DNA of 26,753 nucleotides from JBFXDI01 sp050181295 (GCA_050181295.1 JBFXDI010000049.1:1-26753), one strand, 5' to 3'; counted from the first letter of the stretch, positions 1 through 8,169 are shown. Program-made: numbers and translations. The notes: generated by a model from the sequence alone, not told the origin.

Positions 1-154
1 GCTCCCGGCACAGGAGGACATATTTTCCCTCAGGCCCGGAGCCGCGCATGAGATTGAGCACGCGCTGGAGGCCGGGGCTCTTATAGCCTATGGGCTCCGA
101 CATGAACTCGCGCGCGAACCCGAGGTCGTCATCCGTGATGCGGTAGCGCTGCAT
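1..154 (-). CDS. Small hypothetical protein, N-terminal part only
   Basis: An open frame starts at ATG 154-152 and runs off the left edge after 51 codons, beginning MQRYRITDDDLGFAREFMSE. It follows the aminotransferase stop codon by only 3 nt on the same strand, so it is very likely the next gene of the pot/aminotransferase operon. The visible part is charged and hydrophilic, without a signal peptide or membrane segment. I do not recognise the family. Its place suggests an accessory protein for metabolism of the imported amine, but this is context only. Codon use resembles that of its neighbours. Confidence 0.6.
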   Translation of the reverse strand, partial: MQRYRITDDDLGFAREFMSEPIGYKSPGLQRVLNLMRGSGPEGKYVLLCRE

Positions 155-157
155 CGC

Positions 158-1519
158 CTAGGCAGCCTTGGCACCCAGGCCCGCATGCACCTCGTCCAGC
201 GTGCGACCGAGGATCGAGAACAGCTCCTCGATCTCGGCTTGCGTGATGATGAAGGGTGGCGCGACCACCACCGACTGGCCGAGAGGACGGCAGATGAGGC
301 CGTTCCGCAGCGCCTGGCGGGCGACGCGCTCGGAGATGTCGACATGGCCCGCGAAAGGCTGCTTCGTCGCCTTGTCGGATACGAGCTCGAGCGCCCCCAT
401 GAGGCCAACGCCGCGCGTCTCGCCGACCAGCGGGTGGTCAGCCATGGCATGGAGTCGCGCCTGGAAGGCGGGCGCCACCACCTGGACGTTGGCAAAGGCG
501 CCGCCGTCGATGATCTCGTCGAGTGCCGCCATGGCGATGGCGCAGCCCACGGGATGGCCGCCAGTCGTGAACCCGTGCGGAAACTCCTCGTATTTCGCGC
601 AGGCCTTTTCCAGGCGCTGCGCCATGCCCGGCGACAGGATCGCCGCGCCCATGGGGAAAAAGCCCGCGGTGATGACCTTGGAGGCCACCACGATGTCAGG
701 CTCGATCCCGTATTTGAGCGAGCCCCAGAATTCGCCCGTGCGGCCGAAGCCGCAGATGACCTCGTCCGCGATGAGAGGGATACCGTACTTGCGCAACACA
801 GGCTGGATGGCCTGGAAGTAGCCATCGGGGGGCGGGATTACGCCGCCGGCGCCCATGACCGGCTCGGCAAAGAAGCCGGCGATGAAGTCCGGTCCGGTGT
901 TGCGGATCGTCTGCTCGAGCTCGAGCGCCAGCCGCTGCGAGAAGTCCGTCTCGCTTTCGCCCTTCAGTGCCTCTCGCCAGTGGTGTGGGCAGGTGAGGAA
1001 GCGCACCTCCGGCATGGGAATGCCGGAGAAGGCCTTGACGTAGTCCTTGCCGGTGAGGCTCGCCGTCGCGACCGTCACGCCATGATAGGCGTTGCGGCGG
1101 CTGAGCAGCAGACGCTGGTGCGGTTTGCCCTCGGCTTCGGCCAGCATCCACAGCATCTTCACGACGCTGTCGTTCGTCTCGGAGCCGGAGTTGGCGTAGA
1201 ACACGCGGCTCGCCGTCATGGGGGCGAGGCTGACCAGCCGCTCCGACAGGTCGAGCGCGGCCTGTCCGACGCGGCCGAAAAAGGCGTGGTAGGCCGGAAG
1301 CTTGGCATAGGCCCGCTGCGCCGCCTCCACCAGCTTCGGATTGTCGAAGCCGAGCACCACGTTCCACAGGCCAGAGTTGCCCTCGATGTACTTGCGGCCA
1401 TGGTCGTCGAAGACGTGAATGCCCTTGCCGCGGTCGACGATGACCGGACCCTCCTGCTCGAGCGTGGGCAGATGCGAGAAGGGATGCAAGAAGGCGCTGG
1501 GATAGTTTGGCTTGTTCAC
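158..1519 (-). CDS. Class III PLP-dependent aminotransferase (omega-amino acid/polyamine type)
   Basis: This 453-residue protein has the full fold-type I, class III aminotransferase pattern. The phosphate-binding loop reads NSGSETND (110-117), the ring-stacking segment NAYHG is at 143-147, the cofactor aspartate lies in IADEVICGFGRTGE (D252), and the Schiff-base lysine is K281 in VASKVITAGFFPMGA. Length is normal for the putrescine/omega-amino acid:pyruvate aminotransferase group. The start is a GTG at 1519-1517 with AGGA upstream. It lies directly downstream of a Pot-type transporter on the same strand, so a role in transaminating the imported diamine, or an aldehyde/keto partner derived from it, is the simplest inference. 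Members of this family also act on beta-alanine, GABA, taurine and aromatic amines, so the amino donor cannot be fixed from sequence. Confidence 0.9.
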   Translation of the reverse strand: MNKPNYPSAFLHPFSHLPTLEQEGPVIVDRGKGIHVFDDHGRKYIEGNSGLWNVVLGFDNPKLVEAAQRAYAKLPAYHAFFGRVGQAALDLSERLVSLAPMTASRVFYANSGSETNDSVVKMLWMLAEAEGKPHQRLLLSRRNAYHGVTVATASLTGKDYVKAFSGIPMPEVRFLTCPHHWREALKGESETDFSQRLALELEQTIRNTGPDFIAGFFAEPVMGAGGVIPPPDGYFQAIQPVLRKYGIPLIADEVICGFGRTGEFWGSLKYGIEPDIVVASKVITAGFFPMGAAILSPGMAQRLEKACAKYEEFPHGFTTGGHPVGCAIAMAALDEIIDGGAFANVQVVAPAFQARLHAMADHPLVGETRGVGLMGALELVSDKATKQPFAGHVDISERVARQALRNGLICRPLGQSVVVAPPFIITQAEIEELFSILGRTLDEVHAGLGAKAA

Positions 1520-1546
1520 GGGGAGTATCCTAGGTGAAGAGAGGAA

Positions 1547-1587
1547 GCAGAGCCCGGAGCAGCTTTTCGCCCGCTCCGAGGCTCTGC
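1547..1587 (-). terminator. Intercistronic stem-loop after the potD-like gene
   Basis: GCAGAGCCCGGAGC (1547-1560) pairs with GCTCCG-A-GGCTCTGC (1573-1587): 14 base pairs with one bulged A and a 12-nt loop. On the minus strand it begins about 12 nt after the binding-protein stop codon and precedes the aminotransferase. No uninterrupted T run follows (TTCCTCTCTT), so it is more likely a partial terminator or 3'-end stabilising hairpin than a full stop. Confidence 0.6.
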
Positions 1588-1599
1588 AGGACTAAGGGG

Positions 1600-2640
1600 T
1601 CAGTTCGCCTTGATGCGGGACCAGGCCCGATCGTAGACCTTCAGGTCGGAGCCAAGGTCCTCGAAGATCTGCAGCTTGGCCCGAACTTCCGGCGACGGGT
1701 TCATCGCAGGGTTGTTCTTGAGGTTGTCCGGCAGGAGTTCCCTGGCGGCGGAATTGACCGAGCCGTTGGTCAGCATCGTCGTGTTCATGGCCGACACCTC
1801 CGGGCGCATGATGAACTCCATGAAGAGCCGCGCATTGTCCTTGTTGGGGGCGGTTTTCAGCATGCAGAGGTTTTCCTGGTACTTGGTCGCGCCTTCCTCG
1901 GGAATGACGAAGCCGAGCTTGTCCGGGAACTGGTTCACAAGCAGCACGGCGCCGACATAGTAGTGGGCGGCGGCGATGTCTCCGGACTGGACGAGCGGCA
2001 TCACATCGTAGCGGAAGGCCGCGATGTTGGGCTTCTGCTCCATGACGAACTCCTCGGCCGCCTTGATCTCTTCGGGATCGCGGGAGTTGACCGACTTGCC
2101 ATTGACGATGAGGCCGATGCCCAGGGTCTCACGCAGGTCGTCGAGCAGCGTGATCTTGCCGGGGTTTTTCGCGGCATAGTCGAAGAGGTCCTTCCACGAC
2201 TTGAGCTCGGGGATCAGCGTCTTGTTGTAGAAGATGCCGACCGGGCCCCAGGCGTAGGGCAGGCAGTATTCCCCGTTCGGGTCCTGCTTGGCGATGAGAG
2301 CGCTCTTGTCGATATTGGCGAAACCCGGCGCCTTGTTGATGTCGGTCTTCTCGATCAGGCCGAGCTGCACCATGATGTCGGCCATGTGCACCGACGGCCA
2401 GATGAGGTCGTAGCCGGTGGCGCCGGCCTGGATCTTGGCCAGCATCTCCTCGTTGGTCGAATAGGTGTCGAGAGAGACCTTGACGTCGTACTCCTTGCCG
2501 AACTTGTCGATCACCTCAGGGTTTATGTACTCGCCCCAGTTATAGAGGTGGAGTTCGCCGGCGGCCTTGGACGGCGAGGCCGCGAAAGTCGCCGCCGCCA
2601 GCGCGAGGCAGGATGCGGCGAGTATCTTGAAGCTTTCCAT
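1600..2640 (-). CDS. potD: Polyamine-type ABC transporter substrate-binding protein (PotD-like)
   Basis: A 346-residue periplasmic binding protein. The frame is open to 2679, but ATG 2640 is chosen because AGGGAGA sits about 6 nt upstream and a clean Sec signal peptide follows (MESFKILAASCLALAAATFA, cleavage expected after SPSKA). The mature protein opens with ELHLYNWGEYI, the characteristic start of spermidine/putrescine binding proteins, and later has GYDLIWPS and YAWGPVGIFYN, also family-typical. It would bind the substrate in the periplasm and deliver it to the two permeases encoded upstream in the operon. The order is ATPase, permease, permease, binding protein, as in many pot operons. 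The exact ligand (putrescine, spermidine, GABA-like or another amine) is not determined. Confidence 0.92.
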   Translation of the reverse strand: MESFKILAASCLALAAATFAASPSKAAGELHLYNWGEYINPEVIDKFGKEYDVKVSLDTYSTNEEMLAKIQAGATGYDLIWPSVHMADIMVQLGLIEKTDINKAPGFANIDKSALIAKQDPNGEYCLPYAWGPVGIFYNKTLIPELKSWKDLFDYAAKNPGKITLLDDLRETLGIGLIVNGKSVNSRDPEEIKAAEEFVMEQKPNIAAFRYDVMPLVQSGDIAAAHYYVGAVLLVNQFPDKLGFVIPEEGATKYQENLCMLKTAPNKDNARLFMEFIMRPEVSAMNTTMLTNGSVNSAARELLPDNLKNNPAMNPSPEVRAKLQIFEDLGSDLKVYDRAWSRIKAN

Positions 2641-2685
2641 GACCAATCTCCCTGTTTTGACACCTGTTGAGGACCGCACGGGCTT

Positions 2686-3525
2686 TCAGTTGCGTCGCGA
2701 GCGCAGGTAGAGGCCGATGCTGGCCACGACGAACGAGAAAAGGATGAGCATGACGGCAAGCGCATTGATCTGCGGGCGGATGCCCCGACGCATCATCGCC
2801 AGGATGAAGAGCGGCAGCGTCTGGGCGTCCACGCCGGCGATGAAGTATGTAATGACGACATCGTCGAGCGAGATGATGAAGGCGAGCAGGAAGCCGCCGA
2901 TGACGCCAGGCATGATCTGCGGCAGCGTCACGCGCCTGAAGGTCGTGAAGGGGCCGGCTCCGAGGTCGGCGGAGGCCTGCTCAAGTGTCGTGTCCATGCC
3001 GGCGAGCCTGGCGCTCACCACCACGAAGACATAGCTCGACAGAAAGGTGCAGTGCCCGATCACGATGGTGAGCAGGCTGAGCTTGAAGCCGACACCGACA
3101 AAGAAGATGAGAAGCGCGATGCCGAGCACAATGTCGGGCATGATCATCGGAAGCAGCAGCAGTCCCTGATAGAAACGGCGCCCAAAGAAGCGATAGCGGG
3201 CGATGGCCAGGGCAGTGGCGGTGCCGATAACGGTGGATATCGTGCTGGCCGAGAAGGCCACGATGGCGCTATGGCGCACGACCTCGAAGATGCGGTCCGG
3301 ATTCTCGGTGAAGGCTGCATCGAAGGCGCTGCCCACGGCCTGCATGCCGAAGATGGTGCGATACCAGTCAAGCGTGAAGCCGGTCCAGATCGCCATGTTG
3401 GTGGCGTTGGAGTTGAAGGAATAGACGAAGATCAGCGCGAGCGGCGCGTAGAGGAAGGCCAGGAACAGGCTGCCATAGAGGCCGAGCGCCGCCCATCCGG
3501 CCCTGCCTGAATTGCGCCGCGCCAT
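2686..3525 (-). CDS. potC: ABC transporter permease, PotC type
   Basis: This 279-residue inner-membrane protein has about six hydrophobic segments, beginning with LYGSLFLAFLYAPLALIFVY. It carries the cytoplasmic coupling loop in the expected place near residue 190: ASADLGAGPFTTFRRVTLP, the EAA motif that contacts the ATPase. Length and topology match PotC/PotI. Its ATG lies 2 nt after the stop of the PotB-like permease, so the two are probably translationally coupled. It would form the heterodimeric channel of the first Pot-type importer. A 45-nt gap with a good ribosome-binding site separates it from the binding-protein gene. Confidence 0.92.
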   Translation of the reverse strand: MARRNSGRAGWAALGLYGSLFLAFLYAPLALIFVYSFNSNATNMAIWTGFTLDWYRTIFGMQAVGSAFDAAFTENPDRIFEVVRHSAIVAFSASTISTVIGTATALAIARYRFFGRRFYQGLLLLPMIMPDIVLGIALLIFFVGVGFKLSLLTIVIGHCTFLSSYVFVVVSARLAGMDTTLEQASADLGAGPFTTFRRVTLPQIMPGVIGGFLLAFIISLDDVVITYFIAGVDAQTLPLFILAMMRRGIRPQINALAVMLILFSFVVASIGLYLRSRRN

Positions 3526-3527
3526 CG

Positions 3528-4439
3528 CTACTTCGCTTCCGCTTCGCCGGCCTCGTCGCGCGACATGCGCACGACATAGACGAGCACGAGGATCATGACG
3601 CTGGCCATGATGAGCATGGCCAGCGCCGACCCGAAGGGCCAGTTGCGGGCCTGCAAGAACTGGCGCTCGATGACGTTGCCGGTCATCTGAACCTTGGACC
3701 CGCCGAGGAAGGCAGCGACGATGAAGTTGCCGAGCGCCGGAATGAAGACGATGATCGAGCCGCCAACGATACCGGGCGTGGTCAGGGGCAGGATGACCCG
3801 CCTGAAGGTCTGGACCGGCGTCGCGCCGAGATCCTGCGAGGCCTGCACGAGCGACCAGTCGAGCCGTTCGACACTCGCGAAGATCGGCAGGAACATGAAC
3901 GGGATCAGCACATAGACCAGGCCGACGATCACCGCGAAGTCCGTGAAGATCATGTTCAGGGGCTGGTCGATCAGCCCGAGCGAGATCAGGGCGGTGTTGA
4001 TCGTGCCGGTGGGCCGCAAGAGCAGCAGCCAGGCGTAGATGCGCACCAGCAGGTTGGCGAAGAAGGGAAGCGTGATCAGGAACAGGAGCAGCGTCTTGGC
4101 GGGACCGCTCATGCGGCTTACCCAGAACGCGACCGGGTAGCAGACGACGAGCGACGTCGCGACCGTGATGAGGGCGTATTTCAGGGAGTTGAGGAAGATG
4201 CCGAGGTAGAGCGGCTCGAACTCCTCGCCGCCGCCGAGCGGCCAGCCCAGGATGCGCCCGTAGTTATATGGATAGAAATTCCAAAGGACTCCGCCATAGA
4301 GGCCGGGCTCGAGGAAGCTGTACACGATCACGATGCCGAGCGGCATCAGGAAGAAGACGCCCAGCAGCACCGTGATCGGCGCGAGCAGCAAGAGCGCGGC
4401 GCGCGCCTTGCTTCTGGCGACCACGCGAGCCTCCGCCAT
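3528..4439 (-). CDS. potB: ABC transporter permease, PotB type
   Basis: A 303-residue permease with six predicted membrane segments; the first is ALLLLAPITVLLGVFFLMPLG. The EAA coupling loop reads ASQDLGATPVQTFRRVILP. The segment between the first two helices is somewhat extended and aromatic (YGGVLWNFYPYNYGRILGWP), which is common in PotB/PotH proteins. The ATG at 4439 is 2 nt past the ATPase stop codon. It partners the PotC-type permease downstream. Nothing looks truncated. Confidence 0.92.
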   Translation of the reverse strand: MAEARVVARSKARAALLLLAPITVLLGVFFLMPLGIVIVYSFLEPGLYGGVLWNFYPYNYGRILGWPLGGGEEFEPLYLGIFLNSLKYALITVATSLVVCYPVAFWVSRMSGPAKTLLLFLITLPFFANLLVRIYAWLLLLRPTGTINTALISLGLIDQPLNMIFTDFAVIVGLVYVLIPFMFLPIFASVERLDWSLVQASQDLGATPVQTFRRVILPLTTPGIVGGSIIVFIPALGNFIVAAFLGGSKVQMTGNVIERQFLQARNWPFGSALAMLIMASVMILVLVYVVRMSRDEAGEAEAK

Positions 4440-4441
4440 CG

Positions 4442-5560
4442 TCAGGCTCCCGTCTTCATGAGGTGCACGGCCTCCGGACGATAGGCGAGCCTCAGATTGC
4501 TGCCGGGCGTCACGGAAGCGCCGGCATGGCGCAGGTGCCGCTGGAGCGCCTTCACCGGCGTGCCGTCGGCGAGCCGCCCGTGCAGGTGGATGTCGGATCC
4601 GACGAAGACTGCATCCTCGATCGTGGTGCTCAGATATGGAGCGCTTGCGTCGCCCGACAGGGCCAGATGCTCGGGCCTCAAGACCACGTCCACGCTTTCT
4701 CCTTCCGCCAGCCCTGTATCGCCTACGGAGATCGTCATGCCGCTCGCCGTCACGACCTCGGGCACGCCGGAGGCCGCGCGGCGATAGTGGCCGGTGAAGA
4801 TATTGCTGGTGCCGATGAACTCCGCCACGAAGCGGCTTGCGGGCGTGTCGTAGATCTCGGAGGGGGTGCCGAGCTGGAGGATGCGGCCCTGGTCCATGAC
4901 GGCGATGCGGTCCGACATGGTGAGGGCTTCCTCCTGGTCGTGGGTCACGAAAAGGAAGGTGATGCCCACCGTGTGCTGAAGTTTCTTCAGCTCGATCTGC
5001 ATGGACTGGCGCAGCTTGCGATCAAGGGCCGAAAGCGGCTCGTCCAGGAGCAGCACACGCGGCCGGTTGACGAGCGCGCGGGCGAGCGCCACACGCTGCT
5101 GCTGGCCTCCCGACAACTGCCGGGGCATGCGCCGCTCGAGCCCGGCGAGGCCGACGAGCCCCAGGATTTCGCCGACGCGCGCCTTCCGTTCGGCCTTCGC
5201 TGTTCCGGAGACATCAAGCCCGTAGCCGACATTGTCGGCGACGTTCATGTGCGGAAAGAGCGCGTAGTTCTGGAAGACCGTATTGAACGGACGCCGGTAG
5301 GGCGGCACGCCACTCATCGGGCGACCCTCGAGATAGAGCTCGCCCGAATCGAAATCCTCGAAGCCGGCAATGGATTTGAGGAGGGTGGTCTTGCCGCATC
5401 CGGAAGGGCCGAGCAGTGTCAGGAATTCGTTGCCCCGCACAGAAAGCGAGATTCCATCGAGGGGCGTGACGATGCCGCCTTCGGGCGTGCGGAACACCTT
5501 GCGGGCGGCGTCCACGCGCAAGAAGTCCGCCTTTTCTCTGCTGTTCCCGATCGTCCCCAC
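4442..5560 (-). CDS. potA: Polyamine-type ABC transporter ATP-binding protein
   Basis: This 372-residue protein has all nucleotide-binding motifs: Walker A GPSGCGKTT (from residue 51), signature LSGGQQQR (149-156), Walker B LLLDEP (170-175), D-loop SALD and switch histidine H207 in FVTHDQEEA. The C-terminal 120 residues form the TOBE-type regulatory domain usual for PotA. The start is GTG at 5560-5558 with GAGAGG about 7 nt upstream; no better in-frame ATG includes the conserved N-terminus. It is the first gene of the minus-strand pot operon and is divergent from the GntR regulator. It may also serve the transporter at 13291-16480, which has no ATPase of its own, but that is conjecture. Confidence 0.93.
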   Translation of the reverse strand: MGTIGNSREKADFLRVDAARKVFRTPEGGIVTPLDGISLSVRGNEFLTLLGPSGCGKTTLLKSIAGFEDFDSGELYLEGRPMSGVPPYRRPFNTVFQNYALFPHMNVADNVGYGLDVSGTAKAERKARVGEILGLVGLAGLERRMPRQLSGGQQQRVALARALVNRPRVLLLDEPLSALDRKLRQSMQIELKKLQHTVGITFLFVTHDQEEALTMSDRIAVMDQGRILQLGTPSEIYDTPASRFVAEFIGTSNIFTGHYRRAASGVPEVVTASGMTISVGDTGLAEGESVDVVLRPEHLALSGDASAPYLSTTIEDAVFVGSDIHLHGRLADGTPVKALQRHLRHAGASVTPGSNLRLAYRPEAVHLMKTGA

Positions 5561-5591
5561 GTCCTAGCCTCTCCCCGGCACGCTCATTCCA

Positions 5592-5620
5592 AGCCTATCT
5601 TGTATTTTGCACCGGGTGAA
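5592..5620 (-). promoter_or_regulatory. Candidate sigma-70 promoter of the pot operon
   Basis: On the minus strand TTCACC (5620-5615) and TAGGCT (5597-5592) are separated by 17 nt. The match to consensus is moderate. It is the best-spaced pair in the short region upstream of potA, and its -35 box touches the inverted repeat at 5620-5640. Confidence 0.35.
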
Positions 5621-5640
5621 GTACATTTTTGCGATGTACT
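5620..5640. promoter_or_regulatory. Inverted repeat, candidate GntR operator
   Basis: AGTACAT (5620-5626), a 7-nt spacer and ATGTACT (5634-5640) form a perfect dyad. It contains the likely ATG of the GntR gene and abuts the candidate -35 box of the divergent pot promoter. Such placement suits a repressor controlling both its own gene and the transporter operon. Confidence 0.5.
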
Positions 5641-6575
5641 CCACCCCAACCAGGTCCGGCTTGTCCAGCGACCTTCATCACGAACTCATCGGCCGCATCT
5701 CCGAGCATGTGCGTTTGTCCGCGGCGTCGGGCGATCTGCTGTTGCGCGAGAGCACGCTGGCTCGGATGCTCGGTGTCTCTCGCACCCCGATCAGAGCCGC
5801 CCTGCATCGCCTCGTTTCGGATGGCATCCTGCAGGCCCGTGAGAGTGGCGGCTACACGGTCGTCAAGGTGCCGTCCGCCGACGCGCCCACACCGCCCAGC
5901 ACCGCGCTTGCCGACGGTCCCTATTCACGCATGCTGCGCGACATCATTCTGAACGCAATCCCGGCGCCCATCTCGGAAAACAAGCTGATGCGCCGCTATG
6001 AGACGGGGCGGGGCGAGATCCTCAAGGCTTTGCGGCGACTGGTGCGCGAAGGCCTCGTCGAACCCCTCGCAGGACGCGGATGGAGCTTCATCCCCTTCGG
6101 TCGCGATCAGATGCAGAGGAGCTACCATCTGAGGCTCGTGCTCGAGCCTGCAATCCTGCTTGATGCCGGCTATCGGGCTGACCGCGATGCGCTCCTGGCG
6201 ATCCGCGCGGATCATGTGGCCGCCCTGCCGCTGCTCGAACGCAGGCGCGCAGGCTACGACATGTTCGAGCTTGACGCGGGCTTCCACGAGTTGCTGGCGC
6301 GAGGTAGCGGCAACGAGCTCATCGTCGATATCATCCGCCGGCAAAACCGCATCCGTCGGCTGGCGGAATATGTCAGCTACTCGCGGGTCGGGAGAATTCG
6401 CCAATCGATGGCGGAGCATATCTCGATCATAGATGCGATACTCGACGCGAAGCTCGGAGAAGCGGCGCGTTTCCTTAAAATTCATCTGGCGGTGTCACGG
6501 GACGAAACCCTGAGACATCTCGATGCCGACCTGCAAAAAGTCCGGAGGCAACGCCACGTGGGCTTCACGAACTGA
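5634..6575 (+). CDS. GntR family regulator with two winged-helix segments and FCD domain
   Basis: A regulator of about 313 residues divergent from the pot operon. The first winged helix-turn-helix (about 24-80) includes the GntR recognition stretch LARMLGVSRTPIRAALHRL. A second similar segment follows (about 97-155: RYETGRGEILKALRRLVREGLVEPL and a wing GRGWSF). The C-terminal part is an FCD ligand domain with its metal-ligand pattern visible: D214 and H218 in FELDAGFHELL, H262 in AEHISIIDAI, H284 in KIHLAVSR. The ATG at 5634 is preferred; a TTG at 5607 is also in frame and would put the operator-like repeat inside the coding region. It probably represses the transporter and aminotransferase genes until an amine or acid ligand binds the FCD pocket. 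Confidence 0.85.
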   Translation: MYSTPTRSGLSSDLHHELIGRISEHVRLSAASGDLLLRESTLARMLGVSRTPIRAALHRLVSDGILQARESGGYTVVKVPSADAPTPPSTALADGPYSRMLRDIILNAIPAPISENKLMRRYETGRGEILKALRRLVREGLVEPLAGRGWSFIPFGRDQMQRSYHLRLVLEPAILLDAGYRADRDALLAIRADHVAALPLLERRRAGYDMFELDAGFHELLARGSGNELIVDIIRRQNRIRRLAEYVSYSRVGRIRQSMAEHISIIDAILDAKLGEAARFLKIHLAVSRDETLRHLDADLQKVRRQRHVGFTN

Positions 6576-6611
6576 AGGGGAACTTCCCTGCAACGAGGAG
6601 ATGGCCCGGCT

Positions 6612-7208
6612 CTACGATAGTCTCATCTGAGACGCGCGATGCGATTGCGCCTTGGCGCGATTCCCGCAGGTGCGCATGTCGCACCATCGCCGTCCGCGGC
6701 CACGTCCCCGATCGACGAAAAACCAGGTGCAGCGTTTGCATTGGCGAACGCGTTCTAGTTCTTCACTTCGAAGCAGGTCTTCAAACGCCAGTGCGATCGC
6801 GTCTTGCCACCGGCAGCGAGAAGCCGGATCGGGCTGCCAGCGAAAACGCCCATTCTCGATCCCAAGAGTGCTGCGAGTTATGGCTTCCCTGATGCGATCT
6901 TTCAGTCGGCTGATCGCCTGGTGATCAGGAGTGGCCGGACCTGCCAATGCGATCATCGCAGCATAGGCGATTTCGCGAAAATGGATCAGGCCGGCAAGCG
7001 TCGCTTCGTTCTCAAGCACGTCCGCATCTGTGAAGCGGCGGATGTCCGTCTCGGTCACAAGTTTCGACGCTACCGCCCACCGCCGAACTGCGGACCAGTT
7101 CTGCAACTTGTTTTCTTTCCGGGTTTTGCCCGTGTCGGAAATCGTATTGAGAAAGTCGAGCGCTGGATGTCCCCCGACAAAGTCCGCCTCGCGCCATAAC
7201 TCGTCCAT
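6612..7208 (-). CDS. ABATE/CGNR zinc-finger transcriptional regulator
   Basis: A 198-residue protein. The N-terminal part (GGHPALDFLNTI and following) matches the ABATE domain in style. The C-terminus is a clear CGNR zinc finger: C157-x2-C160, then TWFFVDRGRGRGRRWCDMRTCGNR-type sequence with C176 and C181 completing the metal site, ending in a basic tail. These proteins are regarded as stress-related or local transcription regulators. The ATG at 7208 is chosen because AGGA precedes it by 9 nt; an upstream TTG at 7241 would add 11 residues without family support. It is divergent from the alpha/beta hydrolase, a frequent pairing for this family, and probably controls it. Base composition looks less GC-rich than in the transporter genes, which may mean separate acquisition. 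Confidence 0.88.
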   Translation of the reverse strand: MDELWREADFVGGHPALDFLNTISDTGKTRKENKLQNWSAVRRWAVASKLVTETDIRRFTDADVLENEATLAGLIHFREIAYAAMIALAGPATPDHQAISRLKDRIREAITRSTLGIENGRFRWQPDPASRCRWQDAIALAFEDLLRSEELERVRQCKRCTWFFVDRGRGRGRRWCDMRTCGNRAKAQSHRASQMRLS

Positions 7209-7279
7209 GCCTTCGAGTCCTGAGTCTAACCGCTTATCCAAATTTATCGGTTGTAGACAGGCAAGGAAAGGGATAACCT

Positions 7280-7295
7280 ATTTATATATATAAAT
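7280..7295. promoter_or_regulatory. AT-only 16-bp palindrome in a divergent promoter region
   Basis: ATTTATATATATAAAT is a perfect palindrome, flanked by AACC on the left (one base off symmetry) and GGTT on the right. It lies between the CGNR regulator and the hydrolase and overlaps the first possible ATG (7294) of the hydrolase. It contains TATAAT-like hexamers, so it may be both -10 region and operator. Confidence 0.5.
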
Positions 7296-8136
7296 GGTTA
7301 CGGCGGGGTGTGTCGTGCTCGATCTTCCAAATCGATTTCAGTTCGGTCCACATCGGATCGCGTGGGGCGCAATTGGTGAAGGCAGTCCACTTGTCCTCGT
7401 GCACGGGACGCCTTTTTCATCGCAAGTCTGGCGTCGGATTGCTCCCTGGCTAGCGAGACATCACAGGGTGTTCTTCTATGATCTGCTCGGTTACGGGCAG
7501 TCGGACATGCCGGATGCAGATGTTTCGCTCGGCATGCAGAATGAGCTGCTGGTGGCAATCTTGCGCGAGTGGGGTGTCGATCGCCCATTCGCGGTAGCGC
7601 ATGATTTTGGCGGGACGACCGCTCTACGGGCGCATTTTCTGAACGGGTTGGAATACAGCCGTCTGATTGTGATCGATCCCGTGGCGATTGCTCCGCAGGG
7701 ATCTCCCTTCGTGACGCATGTCGGCCGCCACGAGGACGCGTTTCGCGGACTGCCCGTTTATGTGCACGATGCGCTGCTGGGAGCCTATATCCAGAATTCA
7801 GCCGCCCAACGGCTCTCGGACAGCGCGCTGGCCGTCTACAAAAAGCCCTGGTTTGGCGAGGTTGGGCAGCCAGCCTTCTACCGGCAGATCGCCCAGATGA
7901 ACCAGCGCTACATCGAAGACGTCCAGCGCCGCTATGCGCCGCCTGCGTTTCCGGTACGGATTCTATGGGGTAGGGACGATGCCTGGATCCCGCTCGATCA
8001 CGGCCGCAGGCTTGCCGAAAAGCTCACGAGCGGCGAGCTGACCATTGTCCCGGATGCCGGTCACCTGGTTCAGGAGGATGCGCCCGAGGCCATTGTCGCG
8101 GCCGTTCTGGATATGAGCCAGCAACACGAAGCATAG
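7294..8136 (+). CDS. Alpha/beta-fold hydrolase with Asp nucleophile elbow
   Basis: A 280-residue single-domain alpha/beta hydrolase. Oxyanion-hole motif HGTP is at 37-40. The nucleophile elbow reads AHDFGG, so the nucleophile is D104 rather than Ser, as in haloalkane dehalogenases, haloacetate dehalogenases and epoxide hydrolases. The likely acid is D228 or D229 in LWGRDDAWIP, and the catalytic histidine is H257 in PDAGHLVQEDAP. It therefore probably forms an ester intermediate on Asp and opens a carbon-halogen or epoxide bond, though C-C hydrolases with related elbows exist. No ribosome-binding site precedes ATG 7294, which lies inside a palindrome; GTG 7315 is a credible alternative start and gives a more family-like N-terminus (VLDLPNRFQFG). 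It is paired divergently with a CGNR regulator. Confidence 0.88.
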   Translation: MVTAGCVVLDLPNRFQFGPHRIAWGAIGEGSPLVLVHGTPFSSQVWRRIAPWLARHHRVFFYDLLGYGQSDMPDADVSLGMQNELLVAILREWGVDRPFAVAHDFGGTTALRAHFLNGLEYSRLIVIDPVAIAPQGSPFVTHVGRHEDAFRGLPVYVHDALLGAYIQNSAAQRLSDSALAVYKKPWFGEVGQPAFYRQIAQMNQRYIEDVQRRYAPPAFPVRILWGRDDAWIPLDHGRRLAEKLTSGELTIVPDAGHLVQEDAPEAIVAAVLDMSQQHEA

Positions 8137-8169
8137 CCCTGCGCCGAAGATGAGGGGCGACGTCGTCGC

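Noticed and set aside
4463..5842. Plus-strand open frame of 459 codons across potA and the divergent promoter
   Set aside because: It is antisense to a clear ATPase and crosses the GntR start in another frame; no ribosome-binding site or domain is seen.
8156..8168. Bidirectional terminator between the hydrolase and Rieske genes (GCGAC-GTC-GTCGC)
   Set aside because: The stem is only 5 bp with no T run on either strand; it could be chance in GC-rich DNA.
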